From assembly GCA_051453625.1 (NCBI GenBank), contig JBOZIK010000001.1, positions 454,143 to 518,142 on the forward strand: a stretch of DNA of 64,000 bases. Direction: 5' to 3'. The stretch is from Welwitschia mirabilis. Taxonomy: Eukaryota > Gnetophyta > Gnetopsida > Welwitschiales. A program made the translations under genes and the position numbers. Position 1 is the first letter of the stretch, and every line of letters starts with the position of its first letter. Under the pieces are notes generated by a model, which saw only the letters and a program-made list of their open reading frames with translations, had not been told where the DNA came from and did no database searches. Below, in pieces: positions 46,879 to 58,963 of the stretch.

Positions 46879-49210
46879 TAAGCACAAAATACAATAGAAC
46901 ATGGTCATTATTTCTTTTTCTCTTTCCCCCCCACCCCCTTATTCTCTTTGGAAAAGTTTCCACATGATCACACACTCAAATAGATGAAGGTGAATAAGTG
47001 AGATAAAAGATAGAAAAAACACTCCCAAACAACCAAATACCTTGATCATTGAATATAAAACACAAAAACTAAGACGTCTTCCTTCTAAGTGAAGTTCATA
47101 GACATGGGAATGTCTAAAGATTAGGTGAATCTAATTTTGCCACTGTAAAATGCCCAAGTACAAATACTAGTCATGAAAAACTTTATAAAGCAACATATAA
47201 GTCAAGTTTAAAAGATGATTAGGTGACATCATAACATTCACCAAAGAAATAAGCTAAGAAAGAACTCAAACAATGATAGAAAGGAAGTCTTCCTCATCAA
47301 GGAAAATCTCCAACAAGTTCTTCTACCATGTTCATGGTTACATTGAAAGATCCTTCATATAGTTTCAACCATTATCCATTAACCTTTTGAATCTCCCTAA
47401 TTTCTAAGTCTAAAACCTCAATGGTGTCATTAGAATATAAAAGAACAAGTTGACCTGGTTCAAACTTTTTATGAAGTATCTTTTTATCATGTTTGAACTT
47501 AGCTTAGGCTTTATGGATTAATTGACAATGTATAGCACGGATTCGTTTTTCATCAAGGTGGTCTAATTAGGCTAATCTATGTTTAAGGTTTTTATGAAGG
47601 TCCATAAGATTAAGTTGATAATGAGCATGATAAGAGTTATAGCATACATCAATAGGTAAAACACAAACTTTTTCATATATAAGTTCATAAGGTGAAAAAC
47701 CAAGAGAAGTACGCCAAGTAGTACGATAAGCCTAAAGAATATAGTTAAGCTTAGAAGCCCAAGATTTCTTATTAATAGAGACAAGTTTTTATAACATTTC
47801 TTTAATTTCTCTGTTGGCATTTTCAGCCTGTCCATTAGTCTGAGGATGATAAGCACAAGCTACTCTATGTTCTATTCTAATGGACAACAGAAGTTTTCTA
47901 AAAAGCTGATTAATAAAATGAATTCCTTGATCACTAATGATAATTCTAGAAAAACCAAATTTCTAAAAAATATAAGTTCTAAAAAAATGACAAACAGTTC
48001 AGACATCATTTGAAGAAGTAGGAATGGCTTCAATCTGTTTAGTCACATAATCTACAACCACTAAAATTTAATGATTATTAGAAGAAGGTGGGCGAATAGG
48101 GCCTATGAAATCAATATCCTAACAATAAAAAATTTACACTCAAGAATAGGTCTAAAAGGCATCTCCTAAGAATGAATAAGGCTACCATAACGCTGATAAG
48201 GATCACACCTTCTAGCAAAATCAAAGAAATCCTGAAAAAGAGTAGGCCGATAAAAACCAGAATGGAGAATTTTAATAGCTGTTTTTTTGCCTACTAAAGT
48301 ATCCTCCACAAATACCACCATGATAAAGATGAAGGATTTTAGGTTTTTTCCCAACCAGCCACACATTTTGTCATAATTTATTCTTTACATCTATGATACA
48401 AATGTGGTCACTCATAGTCATCTATTCTATGAAGAAAATATTTGCATTGATTATAAGTCCAATGTTATGATGTTTTCATTATCACAAGGTAAGTAATAAT
48501 ATCCGCATACCAAGAAGAAGGATAAGTAGAAGATATAACAAAAATTTGTTCATCCGAAAAAGAATTATTAATAATAGAATCATCAGGAGGAGAAGAAAAA
48601 CGAGACAAATGATTAGCAACATAATTATGCTTCCTTGCTTTATCTATGATGGTTAAATTAAACTCTTATACAAGGAAGATTTACCTAATCAATCTAGTAC
48701 TAGAAACTTTCTTAGTCATGAGGTAATGAATGGCAGTATGATTAGTATAAACATTTGTATGAAAGCCTAAAAGATAATGTCTAAGTATATCAAGGCAAAA
48801 GATGATCTAACATTTTCTTCTCTGTAGTAGTTTAATTCATTTGAGTTTCAGATAGAGATTTTCTATGGTAAGATATAACTTTAAAATCATTTTCATATTT
48901 TTGACAAAGTACCCCACCTATAGCAAAATTACTTGCATCACACATTAATTTAAAGTCTTTTTCCCAATTGAACCTGTTGAAATAGGAGTATAAGAAAGGT
49001 TACATTTAAGCCTATCAAAAGCAAGTTGACAAGATTCATTCCATTCAAATTTAGCTTTTTGTTTAGTAACAAGTAAAAGGGTTTACAAATATTTGCATAA
49101 TCATGAATAAACCAATAGCAAAAATCACAGTAACAAAGAAAAGATCTAACATGTTGTACATCAGTAGGGGGATTTAGGTTTTGAATAATACTAAATTTTT
49201 CAGAATTCAT
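46879..49210 (-). pseudogene. pol block copy B1: integrase and RNase H part
   Basis: Minus strand. Integrase zinc region 48,366-48,166 reads AIKILHSGFYRPTLFQDF and CDPYQR (family: ..IL.SGFYWPTL..D, CD.CQR). The core C-terminal part near 47,850-47,818 reads [16 protein letters not shown] with Glu intact, unlike copy A. A GQLVLLYSN-like stretch follows. The 49,210-48,950 part has the RT-connection segment CKPFYLLLN (family: I.KPL..LL). B1 overlaps B2 in content (48,400-49,210 is homologous to 49,311-50,100). Confidence 0.75.
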
Positions 49211-49310
49211 NNNNNNNNNNNNNNNNNNNNNNNNNNNNNNNNNNNNNNNNNNNNNNNNNNNNNNNNNNNNNNNNNNNNNNNNNNNNNNNNNNNNNNNNNN
49301 NNNNNNNNNN
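49211..49310. other. assembly gap, 100 N, between two overlapping copies
   Basis: The sequence left of the gap (48,400-49,210) and right of it (49,311-50,100) are homologous, so the same region appears twice across an unknown-size gap. Confidence 0.97.
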
Positions 49311-51970
49311 GTGGCTTTATCCACTCATAGTCACCTATTCTATGGGGAAAAGATTTACATTAACTGTAAGTTTAATATTGTAGTGTTTTCATGGTTACAA
49401 AGTAATTAACAATATCTGCATACGAAGAAGTAAGATAAGTAGAAGATATATCAAAAAGTTGTTCATCCGGAAAAGAATCAATAATAATAAAATCATTAGG
49501 AGGAGAAAAAAGACGAGACAAAGTATCAGTAACATAATTATGCTTCCCTGTTTTATCTATGATGGTTAAATTAAACTCTTGTATAAGGAGAATCCATCTA
49601 ATTAATCTAGCACTAGAATATTTCTTAGTCATAAGATAACAAATAGTAGCATGATTGGTATAAACATTTGTATGAAACCTAAAAGATAATGTCTAAGTGA
49701 ATCAAGGCAAAAGATGATGGCTAACATTTCCTTCTCTATTGTAGTATAATGCATTTGAGTTCTAGACAGAGATTTGCTATGATAAGTATAACTTTAAAAT
49801 TATTTCTATATTTTTGACAAAGTACCCCACCCACAATAAAATTATTTACATCACATATTAATTCAAAGTCTTTTTCCCAATTGAATCCCATTATAATAGG
49901 AGCATAAGAAAGTTTACATTTAATCCTATCAAAGGTAAGCTGATAAGATTCATTCCATTCAAATTTAGCTTCTTTCTCTAGTAATGAGTGAAGGGGTTTA
50001 TAAAAATTTGCATAATCATGAATAAACTAATAGTAAAAACCACAATGATAAAGAAAAGATCTAACCTATTTCACATTTGTAGGGGGATTTGGACTTTGAA
50101 TAATACCAACTTTTTCAGAGTACATCCTAATCCCCGCTTTCAAAATATGATGACCTAAAACAATTCCAATTTTAACTAAAAATAAACGCTTTTCCTAACT
50201 CAAATATAGGCCATTAGAAATGCAATGGTCAAGGGATTTCTCTAATTATTCTAAGATTTATTCAAAAGTTTTAGCATAAATAGAGAAGTCATCCATAAAG
50301 ATTTCAATCAAATCTTCTAGCATATCAGAAAAATATCTATCATAGCACATTGAAAAGTACCAAGATCATTATAAAGTCCAAAAGGTATGCATCGAAAAGC
50401 GAAAGTACTAAAAGATAAAGTGAAAGGAGTTTTGGCTTAGTCCTCACTAGTAATACAAACTTAGTTGTAACCACTATATCCATCAAGAAAAAAAATGAAA
50501 TGCATGTCCCTGAATCCTATCAAGTATCTGATCAAGAAAAGCAAAGGACAATAATCTTTTTTGGTTACTTCATTTAGTCTTCTAAAGTCTATGAACATCC
50601 TCCATTTTCCATCTTTCCTAGGCACTACCGTTAAAGGGCTAACCCACTCACTATCAGCTATAGCATAAAGGATTCCAATATCCATCAATTTTATGATTTT
50701 ACTTTTAACAACTTGCTGAAGGGCTAGATTAAGTCTATGTTGGGGTTGCCTAATAGATTTTGCATTATCCTTAAGGTAGATTTTATGTTGGACAATTGAG
50801 GCAGGAATGGCTATTAAATCATTATGGGACCAAGTGAACGCATTTATCTTAGATTGCCAAAGAGAGATTAGACTTGATTCTTATTGAGGGAAAAGGTTTT
50901 TATTAATTATTGAAGATTTATTCAAATCATTATTTAGAAAAATCTATTTCAGTCCATTGGATAAGGGTTTTAGATTCATATTTAAGTTCAGATATTTATT
51001 TTTTATTAAATTTTCAAAAAATTCCACTGTCGTCTCAGACAGTCATCCGGACGTCAGTAGTGGATGATCACCCTCAAAATATGAAATCTCGGTTCTTCTC
51101 AAATCTTAAACTTTTGCATAGTTGACAGACTCAGTTTCTCCACTCTGGAGATTAAAATAATTAATTTCTAGATGATTAAAGTCAAGTTGATCTTTATCTA
51201 AAACGTACAAGTTTTCTACTTCCAGTTAATTATTAAACAAAGTTGTTCTTAAAGCATTGACCATATATCCTCAAGTGGATAATGCTATAAAAACAAAGTT
51301 GATTTTATTTCTTCTTCTAAACTCAAATCATTTTCTAAATCTTTTTCAGCTGCATCAAATATTCTTATTGAAAACTTCTTATTTCCTAAATGACACTCCA
51401 TTAAACTGGTTCTCTTATCTATAATACAATGGGCTATTGCACAAAAATCTCTACCTAGAAGTAAAGGATAGCCACTGTTATGTAAACTTCCATTACAACA
51501 ACATCAATGGGCTAGAAAGATTTTTTAATCTAAATGATCAAATCCTTAATCACACCTAAGAGTTTCATAATAGAAGTATCAACCAATTCTAAAACAAATT
51601 GTGTAAGCTCTATTCTATCTTTGAACCCAAGTCTTTGACAAATGTGCAAGGGCATAATGTTGACACTAGCTCCCATATCAATTAACACCTTCTTAATCGT
51701 TCTATTTCCTTCTAAAGCAATACTAACAGTTGTTGCCTCTAGATCTTTAATCTTTAGACATTTTTGTAAAACTAAGTTGTTAATGAATTGAGCTAGGAAG
51801 ACTTTACTAGGGATGGTTTATTTTTATTTCCTCCTAATCAGGTCTTTACATAACTTGGAATACTTAGGGTTATCTTGTAAAAGTTTTCAAAATGGTAAGT
51901 TGATGTTCACATTTTGCATTAAGGCTTTTAAATGATTATCAAAGATAGGATTTGTGTTTAATCTATAAAG
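49311..51970 (-). pseudogene. pol block copy B2: protease-RT-RNase H
   Basis: Minus strand. Protease near 51,760-51,600: LIDMGASVNIMPLHICQRLG (plant gypsy: LIDLGAS.NLMPL), with the catalytic Asp intact (51,677-51,679). RT 50,688-50,461: SEWVSPLTVVPRKDGKWRMF (family: SEWVSP...VPKKGG....) and FFLDGYSGYN, with the catalytic Asp. RNase H C-terminus 49,632-49,372: LIRWILLIQEFNLTIIDKTG and TDTLSRLF (family: R.W.LLLQEFD.EI.DKKG...VADHLSR). Frames are split and stops occur, so it is inactive despite intact acidic residues. Confidence 0.8.
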
Positions 51971-53700
51971 ATAAGGAATAGCAGGTTTCTTATGTAAAGA
52001 ATTTTTCTTTTTGTTATTTAATGGAGAAGGAAAAGAATGATTTTCTAAAATTTTTTTATGACCTCTTCTTCATCATTTTTGTTACTTTGTGATATGGAAG
52101 CCTCATGGATGGGAGGTGTTATCTCATTTCCATTTCTTGTCACCACCTTATAATTTTTCTTAACTTCATTTGGATTTGGTAAAGGTTGAGTGATAAGTGA
52201 CCCTTGTGATCTTTGGTTAGCAAGAATTTTTATTGCAAAATACTTACAAGATTTTCAATGTTAGAGTTTGTTCTTTTTTGTATTTTTCTTAACTCATCAA
52301 TAGAATTCTTAAGAGGATCACCTTGGTTTTATGAGTTGAATGGGCTTGCTTGATTATTTGAGTTGTTTGGTTGGAAGTTTATGTTTTTAAATCTCTTTTT
52401 AAATGGTTGGAAGTTAGGATGATTTGTTTAAAAATTTTTAAAATTGAGTTGTCCACACATCCTAAGTTAAAAATTATTGTGATTTTGGATTTGACTTTGG
52501 TTTTGGTTTTGGTTAAAGTTTAAAGACCTTTGGTTGAAGGCACACACTTCCTCTTAGATTCTTTCTTTGTAAGTTGGAGGTAAAGGATACTTCTTTATAG
52601 CATGATAGTTATCTTTGTATAAATCACAAGTACGAGTTACAACTATGCTCTTTTTGATTACCACCTTTGCATCTAAAATCATCTGAGCGTATTTTTCTAA
52701 AGTTGAGTTCATTTTTAGTTCTTATTTCTTCTTATTCTTGTCTAATCTCTTTAAGATCTTTAATGATTTAACCTATAGCTTGGTTTTTTCTAGATGAGAG
52801 TTTAGGCCAATTTTGACTCACTTCTACCAATTCTTCCAACACTTTCCAAGCATTTTCTAAGATAAGGTTCAACAAATTTCCTCCACACGAAAAATCAACT
52901 AGTTGCTTTGCTTAATTGTTGAGTCCACTATAAAAGTAATCTACCAATTCCTCTTGAGAAAAAAGCATCTACAAGGTTTAAATATAAAGAAAGGAAAAAT
53001 CTCTTATAAGTAGAGGTGTAGTCTTCATTAGGCGGTTGTTGGAAGTTAATTACTTCTTTCTTACATATTCTAATGGTGGTTTCACTCATGAATATTTTAA
53101 TGAAGGCTTCTTAAACTTGACTCCATGATTTTAAACTTTTATAAGGAATCATTCTTAATCAAAGTTTAGTGTTACCTTTTAAGGTGATGGGAAAGATGAC
53201 CATGTAAGTTCTATCACTTATTTTTTTTTATTGTTTTTTGAAGTCAGTACTAATTGTTCTATATTTACAATATATTGTAAATGATCTTTATCTAGTTCAT
53301 TACTAAAAATAGGATAAGCATCCAGGTTTCTAAGTTCAACATCATCACTGGGAGGTAAATCAAAGGGGATTTGAATTTTATGTTTCTTATTAGTGATCAT
53401 GTCTCTACGGGTGACATTGGCATTGGTTTTAACAAGTATGGTTGTAGGGGTTCTAATGAAAAGAGGTGGATTTGGTGAAGAGGGTTGCTTTTACTTTTGT
53501 GATAAGCTAAACATGTTTGGAAATTGTAAGACTATTGTTGACACAATATTTTGAAAAAATTCTCTTGCAAAATCAGATTCTGAAGAAATAAAAGTTGATA
53601 TTTTTAGAAGTTTTAAACTTTGTGTACCTTTGCTGTGCTTACCTGAGTTAGTTTCAAGGTCAATCAAACTTTCCTGAATATTTTTCTCCATGAATAGCCG
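51971..53700 (-). pseudogene. gag of the 17.4-kb element
   Basis: Minus strand from about 53,691. Small open pieces 53,691-53,491 and 53,400-53,218 precede a retrotransposon gag core (53,220-52,800): TYMVIFPITLKGNTKL (family: .....FP.SLKG.A..W), EVINFQQPPNEDY (family: I.NF.Q..NE....) and NLVDFSCGGNLLNL (family: ..L.....GG....). A CCHC-like zinc region lies near 52,650-52,560. Stops break it. It would be the capsid and RNA-binding protein. Confidence 0.7.
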
Positions 53701-54180
53701 GTCTCTTTGGTATTTCTCTTTCTTACCAGATTTTACTATACATGCTTAGTTTCTGATGCACAAAGTGTCATCCCTGTAGTCATCTGGATGATAGTCTGAA
53801 CAACAGAAATATAGAAAATACAAAAAATGGAAAATGTAAAAAACAAAAACACAAAATGGACAGACATAGAAAACACAAATAGCAAACTGTCATCCATCTA
53901 AGTCATCTGGATGATAGAGGGGATGATAGAAAAAATCTTAAAAAAAATTAATAGAAATAGAAAATTGAAAACTCATGACATAGAGGCCCTCATTGCTAGA
54001 CGTCATCTAGATGATGGTGCAGATGATAAAGCTTTTATTTCAAAATAGAAAAATTGACACTATGAAAAGAAAACCTATAGTACTGCAAATAAAAATACAA
54101 TGCTACTATAAGTAAGCACTCAAACCTGAATCCAAACACTTACTAGAGCAACGATAACTCTCAAACTCTAAGTAGCTCTC
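53701..54180 (-). other. non-coding leader with hairpin motifs
   Basis: Between primer site and gag; no coding frame. Contains three of the GTCATCTGGATGAT hairpin motifs (53,766-53,806, 53,888-53,929, 53,999-54,031). Confidence 0.6.
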
Positions 54181-54197
54181 CCTAGTAATGGCACCAA
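54181..54197 (-). other. tRNA-Asp-type primer-binding site
   Basis: Minus strand TGGTGCCATTACTAGGG. Against the Athila-type site TGGCGCCGTTGCCGGGG it has five differences, all C-to-T or G-to-A. It lies 3 bp inside the 5' LTR end. Confidence 0.75.
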
Positions 54198-54200
54198 GAT

Positions 54201-55301
54201 GTTGCAGTGTGTATTTGTGCAAACGATTACATTCATGAAGATCCTATCATTCACAACTAAAAATAGATATCTGTACAACACAATATACTAATATAAACGA
54301 GAGTTGACCCAAATGTCGTAATCCGTCAAGGCCTATGCTAGAGTAAAAGAATTGATTTCAACTAAGAAACATTTTGTATTCTACCTACAGAAATAAATTG
54401 TGATGTAGGAAAAGGACAATGTAACACACTTATTTAAAGTTAATCTAGGAAAGAAAATAACAATGCACCTAAACTAATAATGCTCAACCTTAATAAAGGT
54501 TGCCCCCAAAACCTATATTACTCAAGAAACTGTCACCAAATCAAGAGTAATATAAACTACGAGGATTAAGAACAAACAAACATAGGAAATGGAAAAGAAA
54601 TCTTTATATTGCTTGAACCACATCTGTGTTACAAAGTAACCATACCTTAATGGAGGAAGCTTCATCCAACACTAAAGAAGATGTCTCTCTATAACTACAA
54701 TGATGTATCTCTGGCTCTTCAATCTTTTATCATGATAATTTCTAGTGCAAATGAAGAAAGATGGAGTCGAAGGTAGAATCGATACTTATTGACACAAATC
54801 AGTTAATAAGAAGAGAGATAAACAGGTGTGGGTACAATCCTAATGGCTGAGCCAAAAGAACATACAAATAAGTAGTAGAACTTAGGTGAATTTTTAGTGA
54901 GACATTACAACAGGTGTTGTCCAACTAGTCATTTGGATGATATAGGAGACGATGCCACCTCATAAATGATCCACATCATCTGCCAGATTGATCACAGTCA
55001 GCATCCTCACTGGCATCAACTGTTCTATCATCTATACTGTCATTCAGACTATGAGGTGAAAAATGAGCTTCTATAAGTGTTTATCTAATGCATTCAGCCT
55101 CAATATTTGTAGAAAATCTATCTCAGAAATGGGAAGTATTAAGATCTGCTCAAAATACTACAAAACGTTATGGAGATTGTGTGTTTTTGTCTCTTTCATC
55201 TCAGCTTTTCATTATCATGGAAATCAAGCATATACCTATCTAATATCCTACAAAACTACTCAAAATACCTTATCAAATATACATAAGTTAGTAGCACAAT
55301 A
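54201..55301 (-). repeat. 5' LTR of the 17.4-kb element
   Basis: 1101 bp, plus-strand start TGTTGCAGTG, end CACAATA. Matches the left LTR along its length. Confidence 0.9.
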
Positions 55302-55306
55302 GTTAT
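55302..55306. other. target-site duplication GTTAT, right copy
   Basis: Identical to 37,886-37,890, directly outside the right LTR. Confidence 0.85.
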
Positions 55307-55450
55307 CTTCAATTCCTATTAATGTACTTTTCTCTAGCCTTGTAAAGAAGTTGACAAGCATAATGAAAAGTGAAAAAGTACTAATTCTTAGAAACATATT
55401 GATTCGAAAAGTTTTAAGATTTTTTGTGTAGATTCCAAATGAAAGTGGTT
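55302..55450 (+). pseudogene. L1-type LINE, right part
   Basis: Continues the LINE interrupted at 37,890. Across the duplicated site the plus-strand frame gives an L-S-S-I-P-I motif (L1: VL.SIP.Y..S...), so the reading continues after the inserted element is ignored. Further right the similarity fades. Confidence 0.6.
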
Positions 55451-55628
55451 TGTTTAAAAAGAATTCATAAGTAAAATCTCTTACTTAGTTTAATAAGCTG
55501 ATTAAGGTATTACATGTTAATAAAAAATGATTTCTCTAAGAATTCTCTTTATCATTTTCACATAAATAACTTTAATGAATTATTTTTCTAAGATTTTCTA
55601 TTATCATAGTTAACTCTAAACCTAAAAA

Positions 55629-55643
55629 TTAGTATCAAAGCAC
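55629..55643 (+). other. possible decayed copia primer-binding site
   Basis: Plus TAGTATCAAAGCACC resembles TGGTATCAGAGC with two G-to-A changes. No LTR pair was found for it. Confidence 0.3.
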
Positions 55644-55754
55644 CATCTCCAAATCCCTACCTTACCTTAACCTCTCAAGATCCTTTGGGTTGCATCTCTA
55701 TGCATTATTCTCCTCAATTCCTTAACCTTCGGCTTACAGATTTGGGTATCAATG

Positions 55755-57240
55755 TCAATAGCCTGTGTTTACAAGATTTTTTGTTTCCCATAAATCATGG
55801 ATTAGTTTAGATGTCAGGCGATGATTAGTGGTTTGAATGGTTTGATGACGACTTGATTGATTTTAAGCTAACTTTGATGATTTGATTGAGCTTAACGAGG
55901 GTCAACCAAGTTTGACTAGGCTTGAAATTTTTAATTAACCTGGTTTGAGTTTAATTATTTTATTTTGATTGAAGTAGATTGAGTTTAACTCAATTTGATT
56001 AGATTGACTATGATTGAATGACTTCGTTTTAATAGAGTTTAGGAACTTAGCCATGACATTATGACGTTGTTGACTAGATTTAACTGGTTAACAAAATTTA
56101 ACTATTTTGTTCTTATTAAATTTGACTGTTTGGACAAGTTAGTGTTAACTATGTTTGACAGTTTAATTTAACTAGGTTTGACACACTCGTTTTAGCGCCA
56201 AACTGTTTAAGGGGATTTTCTTAAATCAAGACCTCTTTGATGTTATTTTGATGATTGAATTTTTGATGATGTTATGAGATTAACAGTTGAATGAATTTTC
56301 ATAATGTAAATTCACTTTTATTTTTTGTTTTTAATTTTTTCTTTACTTTATTGGATGATGGCAAAGAGATTTTCACAAAGAAATTTGAGCAAACTAGATA
56401 TTCTTTAATTATTTCTAGAGACCATATGTTTAACTATGTTAAACTACTCCTTTAATCTTTGAACCTATTAAAAAAAAAAAAAAAGAAGAAATGAAGTGGT
56501 ATGGATATTCTTGTGTAGCAAAATAAATAATCTGATTCAAATCACAGAAGAAGGAAAATTTGGGTAATCTATCATTCTATTGATATTGTAAAAGCATTTC
56601 TAAAGTAGATAAAAATAATAGAGTTTGAAAGAGAGTTGAAACTATAAGATAGAGCGTGGTTTTTCTTTTTTTAATATTTAAAAATTTAAATTTAAAAAAA
56701 CCAAAAAATAAAAATAAATTTGAAAATTAATTTAACTTTCAATATCTTAACATCGTCAAAAATACAATCATCAAAATAGCATCAAAGAGGTCTCAATTTA
56801 TGAAAAACCCCTTAAACAGTTTGGTACTAAAAGAAGGATGTCAAATGTAGTTAAGTTAAACTATCAAATGTAGTTAATACCAACTTGTCCAAACAGTGAA
56901 ATTCAGTCAGAAAAAAATAGTAAAATTTCATCAACTACTCAAATCTAGTTAACAACATCACAACGTCAGGGTCAAGTTCCTAAACCCTGTCAAAATAAAG
57001 TCAGTCAATCATAATCAATCTAGTCAAACTCAATCTAGTTTAGTCAAAAAAAATAGTTAAACTTAATCAAGGTCAGTCAAAAATAGTCAAGCCCAGTCAA
57101 ACTTGATTAAATCATTAAATTTAGCTTAAACCTAATCGTATCATTATTAAATCACCAAAATCACCTATCATCGTGTGACATCTGAACTAATCCATCATTT
57201 ACAGAAAATAAAAAATCTCATAAACAACCTGCAATCACCA
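55755..57240. mobile_element. foldback element with ~500-bp inverted arms
   Basis: Left arm about 55,755-56,280 and right arm about 56,741-57,240 are reverse complements along their length, with many mismatches. Matching blocks include AGACCTCTTTGATG (left 56,229) against CATCAAAGAGGTCT (right 56,780). The loop of about 460 bp is A/T-rich and non-coding. The arms are full of short subrepeats of the type TTTGACTNNGTTTGAC, as in foldback transposons. No transposase is inside, so non-autonomous. No clear target duplication. Confidence 0.75.
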
Positions 57241-58461
57241 ATTCCTAGACTTAGAATATCTTCCTCATCACCATGCTTAGACTGGATCTAATGTCTATTC
57301 GTAAAGAATTTTCTTTCTACGTATTAGTCAAAGCTATTGCAGTTAATCTTCCACCTACACTCTGTACTTATTTCTTATTCCTTGGCCTTGCACTATGGTT
57401 GCCCTCTTTTGGCATTCTCTTTTGCAATTTTCAGAGAGATTAACACATTGTGGCATCTAATAGTATTTCTTCTCCCACTGAATCAAAAATCCACAATACT
57501 ATAAATAAGATATTACAAAGCCATTGAGTACTATCATGTGCAATCTAAATTCTTCTTTATCATCCTGACTTTAACAAATCCACTTGCAATTAGAACCTTA
57601 TCATCAACCATTTAGGGATTTGAATAGTGATCTTTTCTTTCCTAGGCCAAATCTTGTAGATCTCTTTTCATATCTATAAATTCTTTAATGACTTTAGGAT
57701 TGGATATCATGAAGAAACAGGTTCAAAAAAGATTAAGAACATTCAAAATGTGTTCTTTGCCATTATGTAGGTGCTCCATTCTTACAATATTAGAAAAACA
57801 AGATGCCATCTACATTCTCATAGTATATCAATGTTCCTGTGTCTTTGTGGTTATAAGTTCATTCTCAAAAAGTCTTTATAGAAAAATGTCTTTAAAAAAA
57901 TTAATGATAACTATTGGTTTCTTTTCTATAAAACCTTTCCATTTTCACTTATTATGATCAAGGAACTGAGATAACAAAGTTTTGAACAACCATCATTGTA
58001 AAATGAATGGTTCAAAATAGAATAAGGTACCCATTATGTTATCCTTGATGAAGGTTTTTATGATCCTAAATAAAGTACAATTTGTGTTTGATAATATTAT
58101 AAAAAGGGTGGTACAAGACCCTTTCATTGCCTTTGTCATGCAAATTGTTAAGTTTCCAAGATTTTAAATTATGAAAGTTATGCTAAGCAATTTGTTTTAA
58201 GATTTTTTTTAAAGTTGTATCCAAAGATTTCTTTAGATATTATTCCATATTATCTCAATATTTTTGATCCAGTGTTGAAAGCTCTTGATTTGTCCTAAGC
58301 GGTTCTAAGGTGGATTTGTCCCTAAGGTAAGTCCCTTAATTAGTCTAGTAATGGTTGTGTTGTTGCATTTTAAGGATCATCAAAACTTTTTACCCCAGCT
58401 TCGGAATAGATTCGTAGATAGAAAATAGGCTTTATTAGTGAGTCTTTGTTCATGCATCATG
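57241..58461. other. AT-rich spacer, nothing recognised
   Basis: No domain. The 89-codon plus frame at 57,688 has no recognised family. Confidence 0.4.
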
Positions 58462-58963
58462 TGTAATATCCCAAAATCTTATCTATTAACTGCCATTATT
58501 TTTTAAACTAATTATAATTTTTTAGAACTATAATGGATAATGTAATAACCCTTTAAGAAATATGACCCTTACGAAAGGTTCATGTTAAAGAGTCACATTG
58601 TTTCATCAATATTAAATGAGGTGTTTGGGAAAGTGAAGGAAATACATGTGGTTTGCATAGGGGCATACTAAGTCTTTGATAAGCTAATCTAACCTCCCAA
58701 TAGTTTCATGTATTAGACCTTGAAGGAATTATGACCTAGTCAGGTCACTGTACCAAAACCTTGCATTTGACATTGATCAAGTTACAAGTCTCATTTGAAA
58801 TCCCTTATGAAATAAAGGTGAGTTACCTATTTCTTTGCCCATTACACTTTTGCTTATTTTAATAATAATGTTATCATTTATCTATTTTTTCCATTTTATA
58901 ATCAAATCTTTGTGATCTTAATTCTATAAATAAAATGGAAAAATCACAATTGGTATCGGAGCC
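58462..58963 (+). repeat. plus-strand LTR with primer-binding site
   Basis: Starts TGTAATATCCC at 58,462 and ends TCACA at 58,948, followed after two bases by TGGTATCGGAGCC (58,951-58,963), a copia-type primer-binding site with one or two changes. About 490 bp, AT-rich. Downstream I find no gag or pol on the plus strand, so it may head a non-autonomous or very decayed element. Confidence 0.6.

Larger units (their letters stand above)
38732..55055. repeat. dispersed hairpin motif family (GTCATCTGGATGAT)
   Basis: Related sites at 38,619-38,647, 38,732-38,750, 39,194-39,235, 41,490-41,517, 41,547-41,596, 51,025-51,072, 53,766-53,806, 53,888-53,929, 53,999-54,031, 54,928-54,955 and 55,030-55,055. 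The better ones have outer arms CTGTCATCC / GGATGATAG around an inner palindrome TCATCTGGATGA or TCGTCCGGACAA. They lie almost wholly in LTRs, leader and 3' non-coding parts. Confidence 0.6.
37891..55301 (-). mobile_element. 17.4-kb Ty3/gypsy element, Athila-like, with duplicated pol block
   Basis: The LTR pair 37,891-38,993 (1103 bp) and 54,201-55,301 (1101 bp) is collinear end to end, about 87% by eye over a 230-bp sample, with 5-bp GTTAT duplications outside. Minus strand: primer site 54,181-54,197, gag, protease, RT, RNase H and integrase, then a further open region and the 3' LTR. The primer site matches the tRNA-Asp type used by Athila elements and the RT carries the DGYSGYN block of that group. 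Internal length (15.2 kb) exceeds a usual Athila because the pol block occurs twice. The host site is an L1 LINE. Confidence 0.88.

Noticed and set aside
43337-47856. Lys- and Leu-rich hydrophobic minus-strand frames at 43,621-43,337 and 47,856-47,572
   Set aside because: They are off-frame readings of the integrase; the correct frame gives HPQTNG...NREIK.
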